Assembly: GCA_937981515.1 (NCBI GenBank)
Contig: CALJNY010000167.1
Coordinates: 1-7,179 of the forward strand
Origin: an uncultured Collinsella sp.
GTDB lineage: Bacteria; Actinomycetota; Coriobacteriia; Coriobacteriales; Coriobacteriaceae
Length of the DNA: 7,179 bases
Direction of reading: 5' to 3'
The position numbers and the translations under genes are program-made. The notes under the pieces were generated by a model. That model made no database searches and was not told the origin of the DNA. It saw only the letters and a program-made list of their open reading frames with translations. This document shows, piece by piece, positions 1-6,449 of this stretch (positions within the stretch are counted from its first letter, which is position 1; every line of letters begins with the position of its first letter).

Positions 1-486
1 GACGGGCTGGGGCTCGGGGGTCTCCATGTACAGCGTCTCGGGCAGGTCGAGCGAGGCGATGCGCGCCTCGACGGGGTTCACCACGTAGTGCTTGATGGCC
101 TCGATGGCGGCTTCGTCCAGAGCGCCCGAGATCATATAGACCTTGGCGGAGCGCACGGCGGGGCGCTCGCCCTGGCTGATGAGCTGCACGCACTCGCTGG
201 CGGAGTCGGCGCGCTGGTCAAACTGGCCAGGCAGGAATTCGACGGCAAAGACGGCGCCATCGCTTGCGGGGAGCTCGTCGTAGGTCACATCGACCTGGGG
301 CTCGCTAAAGACGGTCGGCACGCAGGAGCGGAAAAGCTCCTCGTCGATGCCCTCGACGTCGTAGCGGTTGATGATCCTCAGGGCCTCGATGCCCTTGATG
401 CCGAGAATTTCGGTCAGCTCGCCCTTGAGCTGCTGAGCCTCGACGTCGAACCCGGGTTTCTTCTCCACGTAGATACGAGAGACCAT
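1..486 (-). CDS. purL: Phosphoribosylformylglycinamidine synthase, N-terminal part (cut by window edge)
   Basis: FGAM synthase catalyses the ATP- and glutamine-dependent amidation of formylglycinamide ribonucleotide, the fourth step of de novo purine synthesis, in the cytosol. The first 162 codons are present and run off the left edge without a stop. The protein begins MVSRIYVEKKPGF. A stretch at about residues 88-98 (EFLPGQFDQRAD begins near 81) leads into CVQLISQGERP and SAKVYMISGAL. A later HYVVNPVEARIA segment matches the conserved Ile-Lys-x-Tyr-x-x-NPVE-x-R element of PurL. This arrangement fits the large single-chain form found in clostridia and coriobacteria, usually about 1,200-1,250 residues; the ATP-binding and glutaminase parts would lie outside the window. 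The ATG at 484-486 follows a purine-rich GGAAGG/AGGAA site on the minus strand. The gene is divergent from the antiporter, with 184 bp between starts. Family assignment is firm; the full domain layout is inferred. Confidence 0.92.
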   Translation of the reverse strand, partial: MVSRIYVEKKPGFDVEAQQLKGELTEILGIKGIEALRIINRYDVEGIDEELFRSCVPTVFSEPQVDVTYDELPASDGAVFAVEFLPGQFDQRADSASECVQLISQGERPAVRSAKVYMISGALDEAAIEAIKHYVVNPVEARIASLDLPETLYMETPEPQPV

Positions 487-634
487 TGGTTCCTGCCTTC
501 CTGATCGGTTGGGCGTACGGTACGGTATGCGGCAGCGGTCGGTTTGCGGGGTCTGCCCTGCGGTCGCCTTGAGCCACATGTTTGTAAACCTCACTATGAT
601 ACGACAGCTCGCGGCGCGTTGAGGACGGCGAGGG

Positions 635-643
635 TGCTACAGT
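635..643 (+). promoter_or_regulatory. Possible extended -10 promoter of the antiporter gene
   Basis: TG at 635-636, one base, then TACAGT at 638-643 fits an extended -10 element (4 of 6 matches to TATAAT). It would start transcription near 650, giving a leader of about 20 nt that just contains the ribosome binding site. No good -35 hexamer is seen at the usual distance. This is a weak prediction. Confidence 0.28.
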
Positions 644-670
644 GATGCGCAAACAAGAGAAAGGCATCAC

Positions 671-2233
671 ATGGCATTCGTTTCACTCGCCATCATCGCG
701 CTCGTGGCCTTTGCAAGCCCCTTCATCGCCTCGGCGATTCCCGGAAAGCCCGTTCCCGAGACGGTCTTTTTGCTCGTGTGCGGTGCGGTGCTGGGACCCC
801 ATATGCTCGGCGTCATCCATGTAGATGCCGAGGTCTCGCTGGTGTCCGAGCTGGGTCTGGCCTTTTTGTTCCTGCTCGCCGGCTTTGAGATCGACCCCAA
901 GAGCATCACGGGCGTCGAGGGGCGCTACGGCTTGGCGACGTGGGTCGTCACGTTTGGTATCGCCTGGCTTGCCGTGCGCTTTACTCCGTGGTTCTCGGTC
1001 AGCCATTTCGACGGTATCGCCGTGACGCTTGCCCTCACTTCGACGGCGCTCGGCACGCTCGTGCCCATCATGCGTGAGCGCTCGCTCACCGGCACGCGCG
1101 TGGGCGACTCGATTCTTGCGTATGGCACCTGGGGTGAGCTCGGCCCCGTGCTCGCCATGTCGGTGCTGCTGTCTGCCCGCACCGGCATCCAGACGCTTGT
1201 AATCCTTGGCTTGTTTGCGGTGGTCTGCGTGTTGCTGGCCGTGGTCCCAAGCCGCTCCAAGCGCGTCGGCAGCCGCTTCTTTGCGTTTGTCGAGGAGCGC
1301 GCCGATACCACGTCGCAGACCTTCGTGCGCCTGACGGTGCTCATCCTGGTCACGCTCGTGGCATTCTCCGCCGTCTTTGACCTCGACATCGTGTTGGGTT
1401 CTTTTGCCGCCGGCTTTGTCCTGCGCTATATCATCCCCGAGGGCAACCATACGCTGGAGACCAAACTCGACGGCCTGGCCTACGGCTTTTTGATTCCGGT
1501 GTTCTTCACCGTATCGGGCGCAAAGATCGACCTGACGGCCGTGGCGTCGCGCCCGGGCTTGCTCGCGGGCTTTATCGTGGCGTTGCTGATTATTCGTGCC
1601 GTGCCCATCCTCATCTCTATGGGCATTTGTCCTGCGACGCGCGATGTGTCGGCGTATGGTCGCATTACCGTGGCCCTGTACTGCACCACGGCGCTTCCGA
1701 TCATCGTTGCCGTGACGAGCGTTGCCGTCAACGCGGGCGCGCTGTCGCAAGATATTGCGTCGGTCATGGTTGCCGCCGGTGCCATCACGGTGTTCTTGAT
1801 GCCATTGCTCGCGCAGCTCTTCTACCGCGTGGTCGACGCCGCACCGGTCGCTGCCGTGGCAGAGGTTGCCGAGCATCCATCCGATGCGCTTGACATCCTG
1901 CGCGCCCATCACGATTTGGCGAGCCTGCTCGCACGCGAGCACGAGCTGCTGACCTCGCATGGTCACGGCCGCGTATTCGAGGGCCTGCCTACGCTCGATA
2001 CGATTGCCGAGCGTCTTTCCGCCGAGGCAGCGAGCGGCCACATCGATGCCCGCATCGTGGATGCGGCGCATCTTCTTGCCGATAAGACCTATGGTGACGA
2101 GGTTGACCCGTCCGAGCTGACTCCGCGTGAGCGTCGCCGCCTGGAGCGCGCCAAGCTCGCCGTGCACGAATACCGCCGCCGCATGCTGGAGCTCTATGCA
2201 AGAGAAGAAGCTGAGGACGACGACGGTAAGTAG
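671..2233 (+). CDS. Cation:proton antiporter, CPA2 (KefB-like) family
   Basis: This is an integral membrane monovalent cation (Na+ or K+)/H+ exchanger of 520 residues. Residues about 5-385 form the Na_H_Exchanger domain with about 11-13 hydrophobic helices. Family signatures include LGLAFLFLLAGFEID (61-75), TSTALGTLVPI (123-133), a LGSFAAGFVLR helix (242-252) and PVFFTVSGAKIDL (276-288). In the helix where CPA2 proteins usually carry an Asp for ion exchange, this protein has GELGP with Glu156; I take this as a subfamily trait, not damage. Residues about 390-520 form a charged, helical cytoplasmic tail (for example LTPRERRRLERAKL) ending in an acidic stretch. No GxGxxG nucleotide-binding (TrkA-N/RCK) motif is visible in it, so the KefB/C type of control is unlikely. 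The ATG at 671 follows AGAGAAAGG at 657-665 and is preferred over the out-of-frame ATG at 642. The gene stands alone; its 3' end meets the palindrome array and then a terminator. The ion transported cannot be told from sequence. Confidence 0.88.
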   Translation: MAFVSLAIIALVAFASPFIASAIPGKPVPETVFLLVCGAVLGPHMLGVIHVDAEVSLVSELGLAFLFLLAGFEIDPKSITGVEGRYGLATWVVTFGIAWLAVRFTPWFSVSHFDGIAVTLALTSTALGTLVPIMRERSLTGTRVGDSILAYGTWGELGPVLAMSVLLSARTGIQTLVILGLFAVVCVLLAVVPSRSKRVGSRFFAFVEERADTTSQTFVRLTVLILVTLVAFSAVFDLDIVLGSFAAGFVLRYIIPEGNHTLETKLDGLAYGFLIPVFFTVSGAKIDLTAVASRPGLLAGFIVALLIIRAVPILISMGICPATRDVSAYGRITVALYCTTALPIIVAVTSVAVNAGALSQDIASVMVAAGAITVFLMPLLAQLFYRVVDAAPVAAVAEVAEHPSDALDILRAHHDLASLLAREHELLTSHGHGRVFEGLPTLDTIAERLSAEAASGHIDARIVDAAHLLADKTYGDEVDPSELTPRERRRLERAKLAVHEYRRRMLELYAREEAEDDDGK

Positions 2234-2248
2234 TCGATACTCTCTCGG

Positions 2249-2603
2249 GGAAGCCGCGTCCCGTTTTGAAGGCGCGGAACGGGACGCAGTTTCCGCATCG
2301 GCCCCCATCGGGAAGCCACATCCCATAATGGACGCTCAGAGCGGGATGCGGTTTCCGCTTTGGACCCCTGCCGGAAAGCGCGTCCCAGTCTGAAGGTTCA
2401 AAATGGGATGTGGTTTCCGAAACAGGGGCCGTTGGGAAGCTGTGTCCCGGAATGGGCGCCCGGAGTGGGATACCGTTTCCGCAGGAGGCCCATTGCGGAA
2501 ACGGTATCCCAGAATCGACGTTCAAAACGGGGTGCAGTTTCCGCAAGGAGGTCCTGGGGAAACCGTGCCCCGTTCTGAGCTGAAATACCGGGACGAAGCT
2601 TCC
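2249..2603. repeat. Array of six 46-bp imperfect palindromes on a 62-bp period
   Basis: Six units occupy 2249-2294, 2311-2356, 2373-2418, 2435-2480, 2497-2542 and 2558-2603; each is exactly 46 bp. A unit is a 14-bp left arm (consensus GGAARCYGYRTCCC), an 18-bp centre, and the inverted arm. The centre is itself partly palindromic, with TGAA near the left and TTCA near the right in several units. Starts are spaced 62, 62, 62, 62 and 61 bp. Spacers are 16, 16, 16, 16 and 15 bp, mostly begin GC, and have a G-rich then C-rich core that is weakly palindromic. The array can therefore also be read as twelve half-sites in alternating orientation at about 30-32 bp steps. Several arm differences are transitions that keep G-U pairing, but unit 6 has four non-pairing positions. 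The period is not a multiple of three, and frames shift through the array, so it is not coding. It lies between convergent genes, a typical place for REP/BIME-type elements. The family is unrecognised. Confidence 0.9.
2466..2511. repeat. Perfect 18-bp inverted repeat spanning units 4 and 5 of the array
   Basis: TGGGATACCGTTTCCGCA at 2466-2483 is exactly complementary to 2494-2511, with a 10-nt loop (2484-2493). It joins the right arm of unit 4, the ends of the spacer, and the left arm of unit 5. It is the longest perfect stem I found in the window, and it uses the spacer-centred rather than the unit-centred register. Confidence 0.9.
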
Positions 2604-2617
2604 CCTGCAAACAGAAC

Positions 2618-2658
2618 AAGGCGCGCTGTCTGCGGTTGATGCATGCAGCGCGCCTTTT
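2618..2658 (+). terminator. Rho-independent terminator after the antiporter gene and repeat array
   Basis: AAGGCGCGCTG (2618-2628) pairs perfectly with CAGCGCGCCTT (2646-2656), giving an 11-bp GC-rich stem with a partly paired loop, then TTTT on the plus strand. On the minus strand the stem is followed by CCTTGTTCTGTTT, which is moderately T-rich, so it may also stop the SDR transcript arriving from the right. It ends about 40 bp before the SDR stop codon. Confidence 0.78.
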
Positions 2659-2700
2659 GCGTTGGGCCTCGTTGAGGTTCGAAGTCGTGGCTTGCGACCT

Positions 2701-3450
2701 TTAGGAGCGGGCGGCTCCGTCGACGGGGAGCACGGCGCCCGTGACATAGGAGGCCATGTCGCTCGCTAGGAAAACGAAGGCGTTGGCGACATCCTCGGGC
2801 TCGCCCATGCGGCCGAGCGGAATAGTGGCGACGATGGGCTTGATGACCTCTTCGGGCAGGTTGGCGACCATGTCAGTCTTAGTCACGCCAGGGGCAACGG
2901 CGTTGACGCGAATACCCATAGGGGCGAGCTCACGCGAGAGCGACTGGACCATACCGTTGACGGCAAACTTGGACGTGGGGTAACCGACGCCGGAGGGCTG
3001 GCCGTACTTGGCGACCATCGAGCTTGTGGTAGTGATGGTGCCGCCGTGGCCGGCCTCGGTCATGATCTTGGCGGCAGCCTGGTGGCCATTAAAGACGGCG
3101 ACGACGTTGAGGTCCATGACTTTGGCGAACTCCTCGGCCGTGTAGTTCAAAAGGGGCGAGCGCTGGGAGATTCCGGCATTGTTGACGACCGTGTCCAGGC
3201 CGCCCATGTCGGTTGCAGCCTGGGTAAAAGCCTCGGTCACGGCCTCGAGTGAGGCGAGGTCGCAGGAGCGGCCCCAGACCTTGGCGTCGGGATAGGCGGC
3301 CGCCAGCTTCTCAACGGCCGTATCGGCAGTCTCCTGGCGCGAGCCAAAGACGGTGACGGCAGCGCCCTCCTCGATAAAACGGCAGGCGATCGCATAGCCG
3401 ATACCGCGCGTGCCTCCGGTGATGATTGCTTTCTTGCCCTCGAGCAACAT
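2701..3450 (-). CDS. Classical SDR oxidoreductase, BaiA/FabG-like
   Basis: This is a 249-residue NAD(P)H-dependent alcohol/ketone oxidoreductase with a single Rossmann fold. Visible motifs are the cofactor loop TGGTRGIG (11-18), D64-L65 for adenine binding, NNAG (90-93), and the catalytic set N115, S144, Y157 and K161 (YPTSK). APGVTKTDM and a C-terminal DGA segment also fit. S37-R38 after the second strand suggest NADP(H) preference; this is inference. From memory, the pattern (TGGTRGIG, FGxxQExxDTA, VFNG, SGVGYPxSK, VAPGVxxTDM, RMxEPE, VDGA) resembles the BaiA 3-alpha-hydroxysteroid dehydrogenases of bile-acid-converting gut clostridia. It also overlaps generic FabG-like 3-oxoacyl-ACP reductases, so the substrate is open. 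The frame is open further upstream, but ATG at 3450 is chosen because GAGGAAG sits just before it and the protein then starts MLLEGKKAIITGG, the usual SDR start. It is probably monocistronic, since a terminator separates it from hom. Confidence 0.9.
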   Translation of the reverse strand: MLLEGKKAIITGGTRGIGYAIACRFIEEGAAVTVFGSRQETADTAVEKLAAAYPDAKVWGRSCDLASLEAVTEAFTQAATDMGGLDTVVNNAGISQRSPLLNYTAEEFAKVMDLNVVAVFNGHQAAAKIMTEAGHGGTITTTSSMVAKYGQPSGVGYPTSKFAVNGMVQSLSRELAPMGIRVNAVAPGVTKTDMVANLPEEVIKPIVATIPLGRMGEPEDVANAFVFLASDMASYVTGAVLPVDGAARS

Positions 3451-3532
3451 GGTGCTTCCTCTCATCGCGGGCGGACATACACGGCGCAGCATAGCGGCGG
3501 CAAAATACAGCTGCCGTCGCATATCGGCAAAC

Positions 3533-3561
3533 GGTATCCACGGTTGTTGACGAACGGTCAA
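3533..3561 (-). promoter_or_regulatory. Possible promoter of the SDR gene
   Basis: On the minus strand TTGACC (3561-3556, 5 of 6 matches to the -35 consensus) is followed after 17 bp by GATACC (3538-3533, 3 of 6 for -10). A start near 3526 would give a leader of about 75 nt. The good spacing and -35 are offset by the poor -10. Confidence 0.25.
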
Positions 3562-3605
3562 GCTGTTCAAACGTTAGTCGGCCACTTTGTGCAAAAGATG
3601 TAACT

Positions 3606-3640
3606 AAAAGGGGCTCCCATCCAATCGGACGGGAGCCCCT
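3606..3640 (-). terminator. Rho-independent terminator of hom
   Basis: Reading the minus strand, AGGGGCTCCC (3640-3631) pairs with GGGAGCCCCT (3618-3609), with some further pairing inside the loop, then a TTTT run (3609-3606). It lies about 30 bp after the hom stop codon and separates hom from the SDR gene downstream. Confidence 0.9.
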
Positions 3641-3670
3641 CATGCGTTATTTGATTTGTCGAGAATCGGA

Positions 3671-5014
3671 CTAGTTGGCCATGACGCCTTCGGTCCAGGC
3701 CTCGACGTCCTCGATGCGCAGAACGTTGGCGACCTCGGCCACGCAGTCGACGCTGGCAAGCTCGGCGGCGGCAGCCTGGACGTCCTTCTCGAGCGCGCGG
3801 TGCGTCAGGAAGATGACCGAGCAGGCATCGCTAACGCCCGACTTGCCGTCCTCGACCTGGTTGATGAGCGAGATCGAGATGTTGTGCTTGGCAAAGATAT
3901 CGACCGTCTCGGACAGGGCGCCCACGCGGTCGGCGACCTTCAGGCGCACATAGTACTTGGTCTGGAGCTCGTCCATGGGCTTAAAGGCGAGGTTGTGGCC
4001 ATAGGGCTCAATCTCGGGCAGCGGAGCCACGCCGCGGCTGATCTGCTCGGAGAGCGACAGGATATCGCCCACGACGGCGCTTGCGGTGGGGAAGGAGCCT
4101 GCGCCGGCACCGTAGAACATAGTCTCGCCCACGGCGTCGCCTACCACGTAGACAGCGTTCATGGCGCCGTTGACCTTGGCAAGCATGTGGTCGGCGGGGA
4201 TCAGCGTGGGATGCACGCGGACGTCGACACCGGCGTCGGTGTTGCGGGCGATACCGAGCAGCTTAATGGTGTAGCCGAGCTCGCGGGCCTGGGCGATGTC
4301 CTCGGCGCCGATGGTACGGATACCCTGCTGGTACACATCGTCGGTGGTAACGCGGGTGCCAAAGCCGATGGAGGCGAGGATGGCCGTCTTGCTGGCGGCG
4401 TCGAAGCCGTCGACGTCGGCGGACGGGTCGGCCTCGGCATAGCCCTTGGCCTGCGCGTCGGCAAGCACGTCGGCGTAATCGGCGCCCTCGGCGTCCATGC
4501 GCGACAGGATATAGTTGGTGGTACCGTTGAGAATGCCGGCGATGGTCAGGATCTTGTTGCCCACCAGGTCGTGCTCGAGCGTGCTCACGATGGGGATGCC
4601 GCCGCCGCAGCTGGCCTCGCACTTAATCTGCACGCCGCACGCGCGCGCCTTCTCGGCAAGCGTCTCGACGTGACGGCCCAGCAGGGCCTTGTTGGCAGAG
4701 ACGACGTGCTTGCCGTGCTCAAAGGCAGTGGTGAAGATTTCGGTTGCGGGATGCTCGCCACCGATCAGCTCGACGACGATGTCGACGGCGGGGTCGGTGA
4801 CGACATCGTGCCAGTCGCTCGTAAAGGCCTCGCGCTCAATGCCTGCCGCCTCGGCCTGCTCCCAGGCAAGCGCGCAGGCGCGGGTCAGCTTAAGGTCGAT
4901 GCCGTAGGCGGCAAGGTACTCATCGTGGTGGCTCTTGATCAGACGGGCCACGCCGCCGCCGACGGTTCCCAGACCGATGAGGCCGACGTTCACGGTGCGC
5001 AGGGGTTCGCTCAT
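3671..5014 (-). CDS. hom: Homoserine dehydrogenase with C-terminal ACT domain
   Basis: The enzyme reduces aspartate-4-semialdehyde to homoserine with NAD(P)H, at the branch leading to threonine, methionine and isoleucine, in the cytosol. The protein has 447 residues, the normal size for the monofunctional enzyme. Residues about 8-130 form the Rossmann domain with GLGTVGGG (14-21) and SANKALL (106-112). The central catalytic domain shows CGGGIPIV (136-143), ILNGTTNYILSRM (161-173) and GYAEADPSADVDGFDAASK (191-209). Lys109 and Lys209 sit where the two essential lysines of this family are found. Residues about 353-430 form an ACT domain (YYVRLKVADRVGALSETVDIF), the usual site of threonine feedback inhibition. 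ATG at 5014 is supported by AAGGAG seven bases upstream. No aspartokinase domain is fused, and thrB/thrC are not in the window. It is divergent from the amino-acid receptor gene. Assignment is firm. Confidence 0.97.
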   Translation of the reverse strand: MSEPLRTVNVGLIGLGTVGGGVARLIKSHHDEYLAAYGIDLKLTRACALAWEQAEAAGIEREAFTSDWHDVVTDPAVDIVVELIGGEHPATEIFTTAFEHGKHVVSANKALLGRHVETLAEKARACGVQIKCEASCGGGIPIVSTLEHDLVGNKILTIAGILNGTTNYILSRMDAEGADYADVLADAQAKGYAEADPSADVDGFDAASKTAILASIGFGTRVTTDDVYQQGIRTIGAEDIAQARELGYTIKLLGIARNTDAGVDVRVHPTLIPADHMLAKVNGAMNAVYVVGDAVGETMFYGAGAGSFPTASAVVGDILSLSEQISRGVAPLPEIEPYGHNLAFKPMDELQTKYYVRLKVADRVGALSETVDIFAKHNISISLINQVEDGKSGVSDACSVIFLTHRALEKDVQAAAAELASVDCVAEVANVLRIEDVEAWTEGVMAN

Positions 5015-5068
5015 AGATAGCTCCTTCGTGCATCTTATGGATGGATTAACCGCTTAAAGGTTGAGTGC

Positions 5069-5074
5069 ATTCTA
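5069..5074 (-). promoter_or_regulatory. Possible -10 element of the hom promoter
   Basis: On the minus strand TAGAAT (5 of 6 matches to TATAAT) lies 55 bp upstream of the hom start codon. No convincing -35 hexamer is seen 16-18 bp further up. No T-box or other amino-acid-sensing leader is evident in the short hom leader. Confidence 0.25.
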
Positions 5075-5132
5075 GCGTGAAGTGCGGGCGCGTGCTTGCC
5101 TGGCAGCGGGAGCAGCATAAAACGCCACCCCC

Positions 5133-5157
5133 GAAACGCTGCGGAAACATTGGAAAC
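5133..5157. promoter_or_regulatory. Three GAAAC direct repeats in the hom / receptor intergenic region
   Basis: GAAAC occurs at 5133-5137, 5144-5148 and 5153-5157, with spacings of 11 and 9 bp, close to one helical turn. The middle copy lies in CGGAAACATT (5142-5151), a ten-base word that recurs at 6493-6502 upstream of the second receptor gene. It is a candidate binding site for a regulator acting on both divergent genes; chance cannot be excluded in so short a pattern. Confidence 0.25.
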
Positions 5158-5231
5158 ACGCTCGCTACAAACGAACTTCCGTAACAAACTGTCAACGTTT
5201 GCACCATAAGGTTTGCCCTGTACCGCAAGAC

Positions 5232-5246
5232 GGCCGCACCACGGCC
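5232..5246 (+). other. Small GC hairpin just before the receptor ribosome binding site
   Basis: GGCCG (5232-5236) and CGGCC (5242-5246) form a 5-bp stem with a 5-nt loop, ending four bases before the AAAAGGGGG ribosome binding site at 5251-5259. It could tune translation start, but a stem this short is common by chance in GC-rich DNA. Confidence 0.3.
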
Positions 5247-5264
5247 AGCGAAAAGGGGGACACC

Positions 5265-6431
5265 ATGTTTAGCATCAACAACGTACTTAACCGCAGGAGT
5301 TTATTGGCTGGCGCTGCGGCGCTCGGTAGCACCGCAGCACTCGCTGGTTGCTCGTCGGGTGGCTCGGACGGCGGCTCCGCCGATGACGGCAAGACCTTCA
5401 AGATCGGTGTCATCGGCCCTTTGACCGGCGCCGCGGCAACCTATGGTGTCTCGGCCGAGAAGGGTGCCAAGCTCGCCGCCAAGGATTTCTCGACCAAGGA
5501 CCTCAAGCTCTCGCTTAAGTCCGAGGATGACGTCGCTGACGGCGAGAAGGCCATCAACGCCTTCAATACCCTGTGCGACTGGGGCATGCAGGCTCTCGTC
5601 GGCCCCGTCACGACTGGTGCCGCCGTTGCCGTCTCGGGCGAGATTGCCGACGACATGCTCATGGTCACGCCCTCGGCCTCGTCTCTCGATGTCACCAAGG
5701 ATAAGACCACGGTCTTTCAGGTTTGCTTCACCGATCCCACTATGGGCGCCAGCGCCGCGAAGTTCTTGGCCGAGAAGTACGCGGACGCCAAGATCGCCTT
5801 GTTTTACAACTCCGGCGATACGTACAGCTCGGGTGTTGCCGATGCCTTTGCCGAGCAGGCCAAGGAGTCCAAACTTGATATCGTCGATACCGAGACCTTT
5901 AAGGACGATTCCTCCACGAGCTTTACCAACCAGCTCACCAAGGCCAAGGAGGCCGGCGCCACGCTCATCTTTGCGCCGATCTACTACACGCCGGCGTCCG
6001 TTTTGCTCAAGAACGCCAAGGACATGGGCTACGACATGACGCTCATGGGTACCGACGGCATGGACGGCCTGCTCTCTGTGGAGGGCTTCGATACCTCTCT
6101 TGCCGAGGGCGTACTGCTCATGACCCCGTTTTCGGCTGACGATGAGAAGAATGCCGACTTCGTCAAGGCCTATAAGGATGCCTACGACGAGACGCCCAAC
6201 CAGTTTGCCGCCGACGCTTACGATTGCGTCCACGCCATCGCCGAGGCTATCGATAGGGCGGGGATTGACATTTCGGCCGACGGTGCCGACATTGCCGGCG
6301 ACCTTGCCAAGGCCATGCGCAAGATCAAGATCGAGGGCCTGACAGGCGAGCTGACGTGGAATGACGAGGGCCAGGTCGAAAAGCCCGCCACAGCCTATGT
6401 GATCCAGGACGGCAAGTACATCGCCGCCTAA
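5265..6431 (+). CDS. Branched-chain amino acid-type ABC transporter substrate-binding lipoprotein (copy 1)
   Basis: This is an extracellular receptor, anchored by lipid to the outer face of the membrane, that delivers ligand to an ABC importer. The protein has 388 residues, usual for LivJ/LivK-type proteins. The signal peptide has a twin-arginine NRRSLL (9-14), a hydrophobic core, and lipobox LAGC with Cys29 as the lipidated residue. A Ser/Gly/Asp linker (30-42) follows, then the type I periplasmic-binding fold from about 45 to 388: FKIGVIGPLTG (45-55), the hinge-side segment DWGMQALVGPVTTGA (105-119), TPSASS (135-140), YNSGDTYSSG (181-190), LMGTDGMDG (260-268) and NQFAADAYD (312-320). These are family hallmarks for leucine/isoleucine/valine receptors, but related proteins bind other amino acids or amides, so the ligand is not certain. 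An in-frame TTG 66 bases upstream was rejected because ATG at 5265 has AAAAGGGGG five bases before it and gives a proper signal peptide. A paralogue follows. Confidence 0.9.
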   Translation: MFSINNVLNRRSLLAGAAALGSTAALAGCSSGGSDGGSADDGKTFKIGVIGPLTGAAATYGVSAEKGAKLAAKDFSTKDLKLSLKSEDDVADGEKAINAFNTLCDWGMQALVGPVTTGAAVAVSGEIADDMLMVTPSASSLDVTKDKTTVFQVCFTDPTMGASAAKFLAEKYADAKIALFYNSGDTYSSGVADAFAEQAKESKLDIVDTETFKDDSSTSFTNQLTKAKEAGATLIFAPIYYTPASVLLKNAKDMGYDMTLMGTDGMDGLLSVEGFDTSLAEGVLLMTPFSADDEKNADFVKAYKDAYDETPNQFAADAYDCVHAIAEAIDRAGIDISADGADIAGDLAKAMRKIKIEGLTGELTWNDEGQVEKPATAYVIQDGKYIAA

Positions 6432-6449
6432 GTGCGCATAAAGCGCGAC

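Noticed and set aside
88..504. Plus-strand 138-codon frame at the left end
   Set aside because: It lies opposite the purL start, whose minus-strand translation matches conserved PurL segments.
683..2326. 547-codon open frame on the minus strand across the antiporter
   Set aside because: It is the antisense shadow of a well-supported membrane protein in GC-biased DNA. The product is rich in Arg, His and Gln without domain signatures.
2249..2603. CRISPR array
   Set aside because: The repeats are diverged full-length palindromes, the short 15-16-bp spacers are related to each other instead of unique, and no cas gene is present.
1989..2747. 252-codon minus-strand frame running through the palindrome array, giving repeated FP/GNGIP-like peptides
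   Set aside because: The repeat period of 62 is not a multiple of three, so the peptide repeats drift through frames. The frame also overlaps the antiporter end, the terminator and the SDR end. Plus-strand frames at 2127-2393 and 2360-2578 are rejected for the same reason.
3529..3539. AAACGGTATCC upstream of the SDR gene, identical to part of array units 4/5
   Set aside because: It is a single 11-base match without the inverted partner at the array distance. With twelve half-sites to match against, chance is a reasonable explanation.
3451..3570. N-terminal extension of the SDR to an upstream start
   Set aside because: The extension has no SDR-like residues, and the ATG at 3450 has a clear ribosome binding site and gives the standard family start.
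3656..5020. 454-codon open frame on the plus strand across hom
   Set aside because: It is antisense to an unambiguous homoserine dehydrogenase; the Gly/Ala/Asp/Val/His-rich product reflects codon bias. No supporting ribosome binding site was seen.
5199..5264. Upstream TTG start for the first receptor
   Set aside because: It would place 22 polar residues before the signal peptide and lacks a ribosome binding site; the ATG at 5265 has both context and length right.
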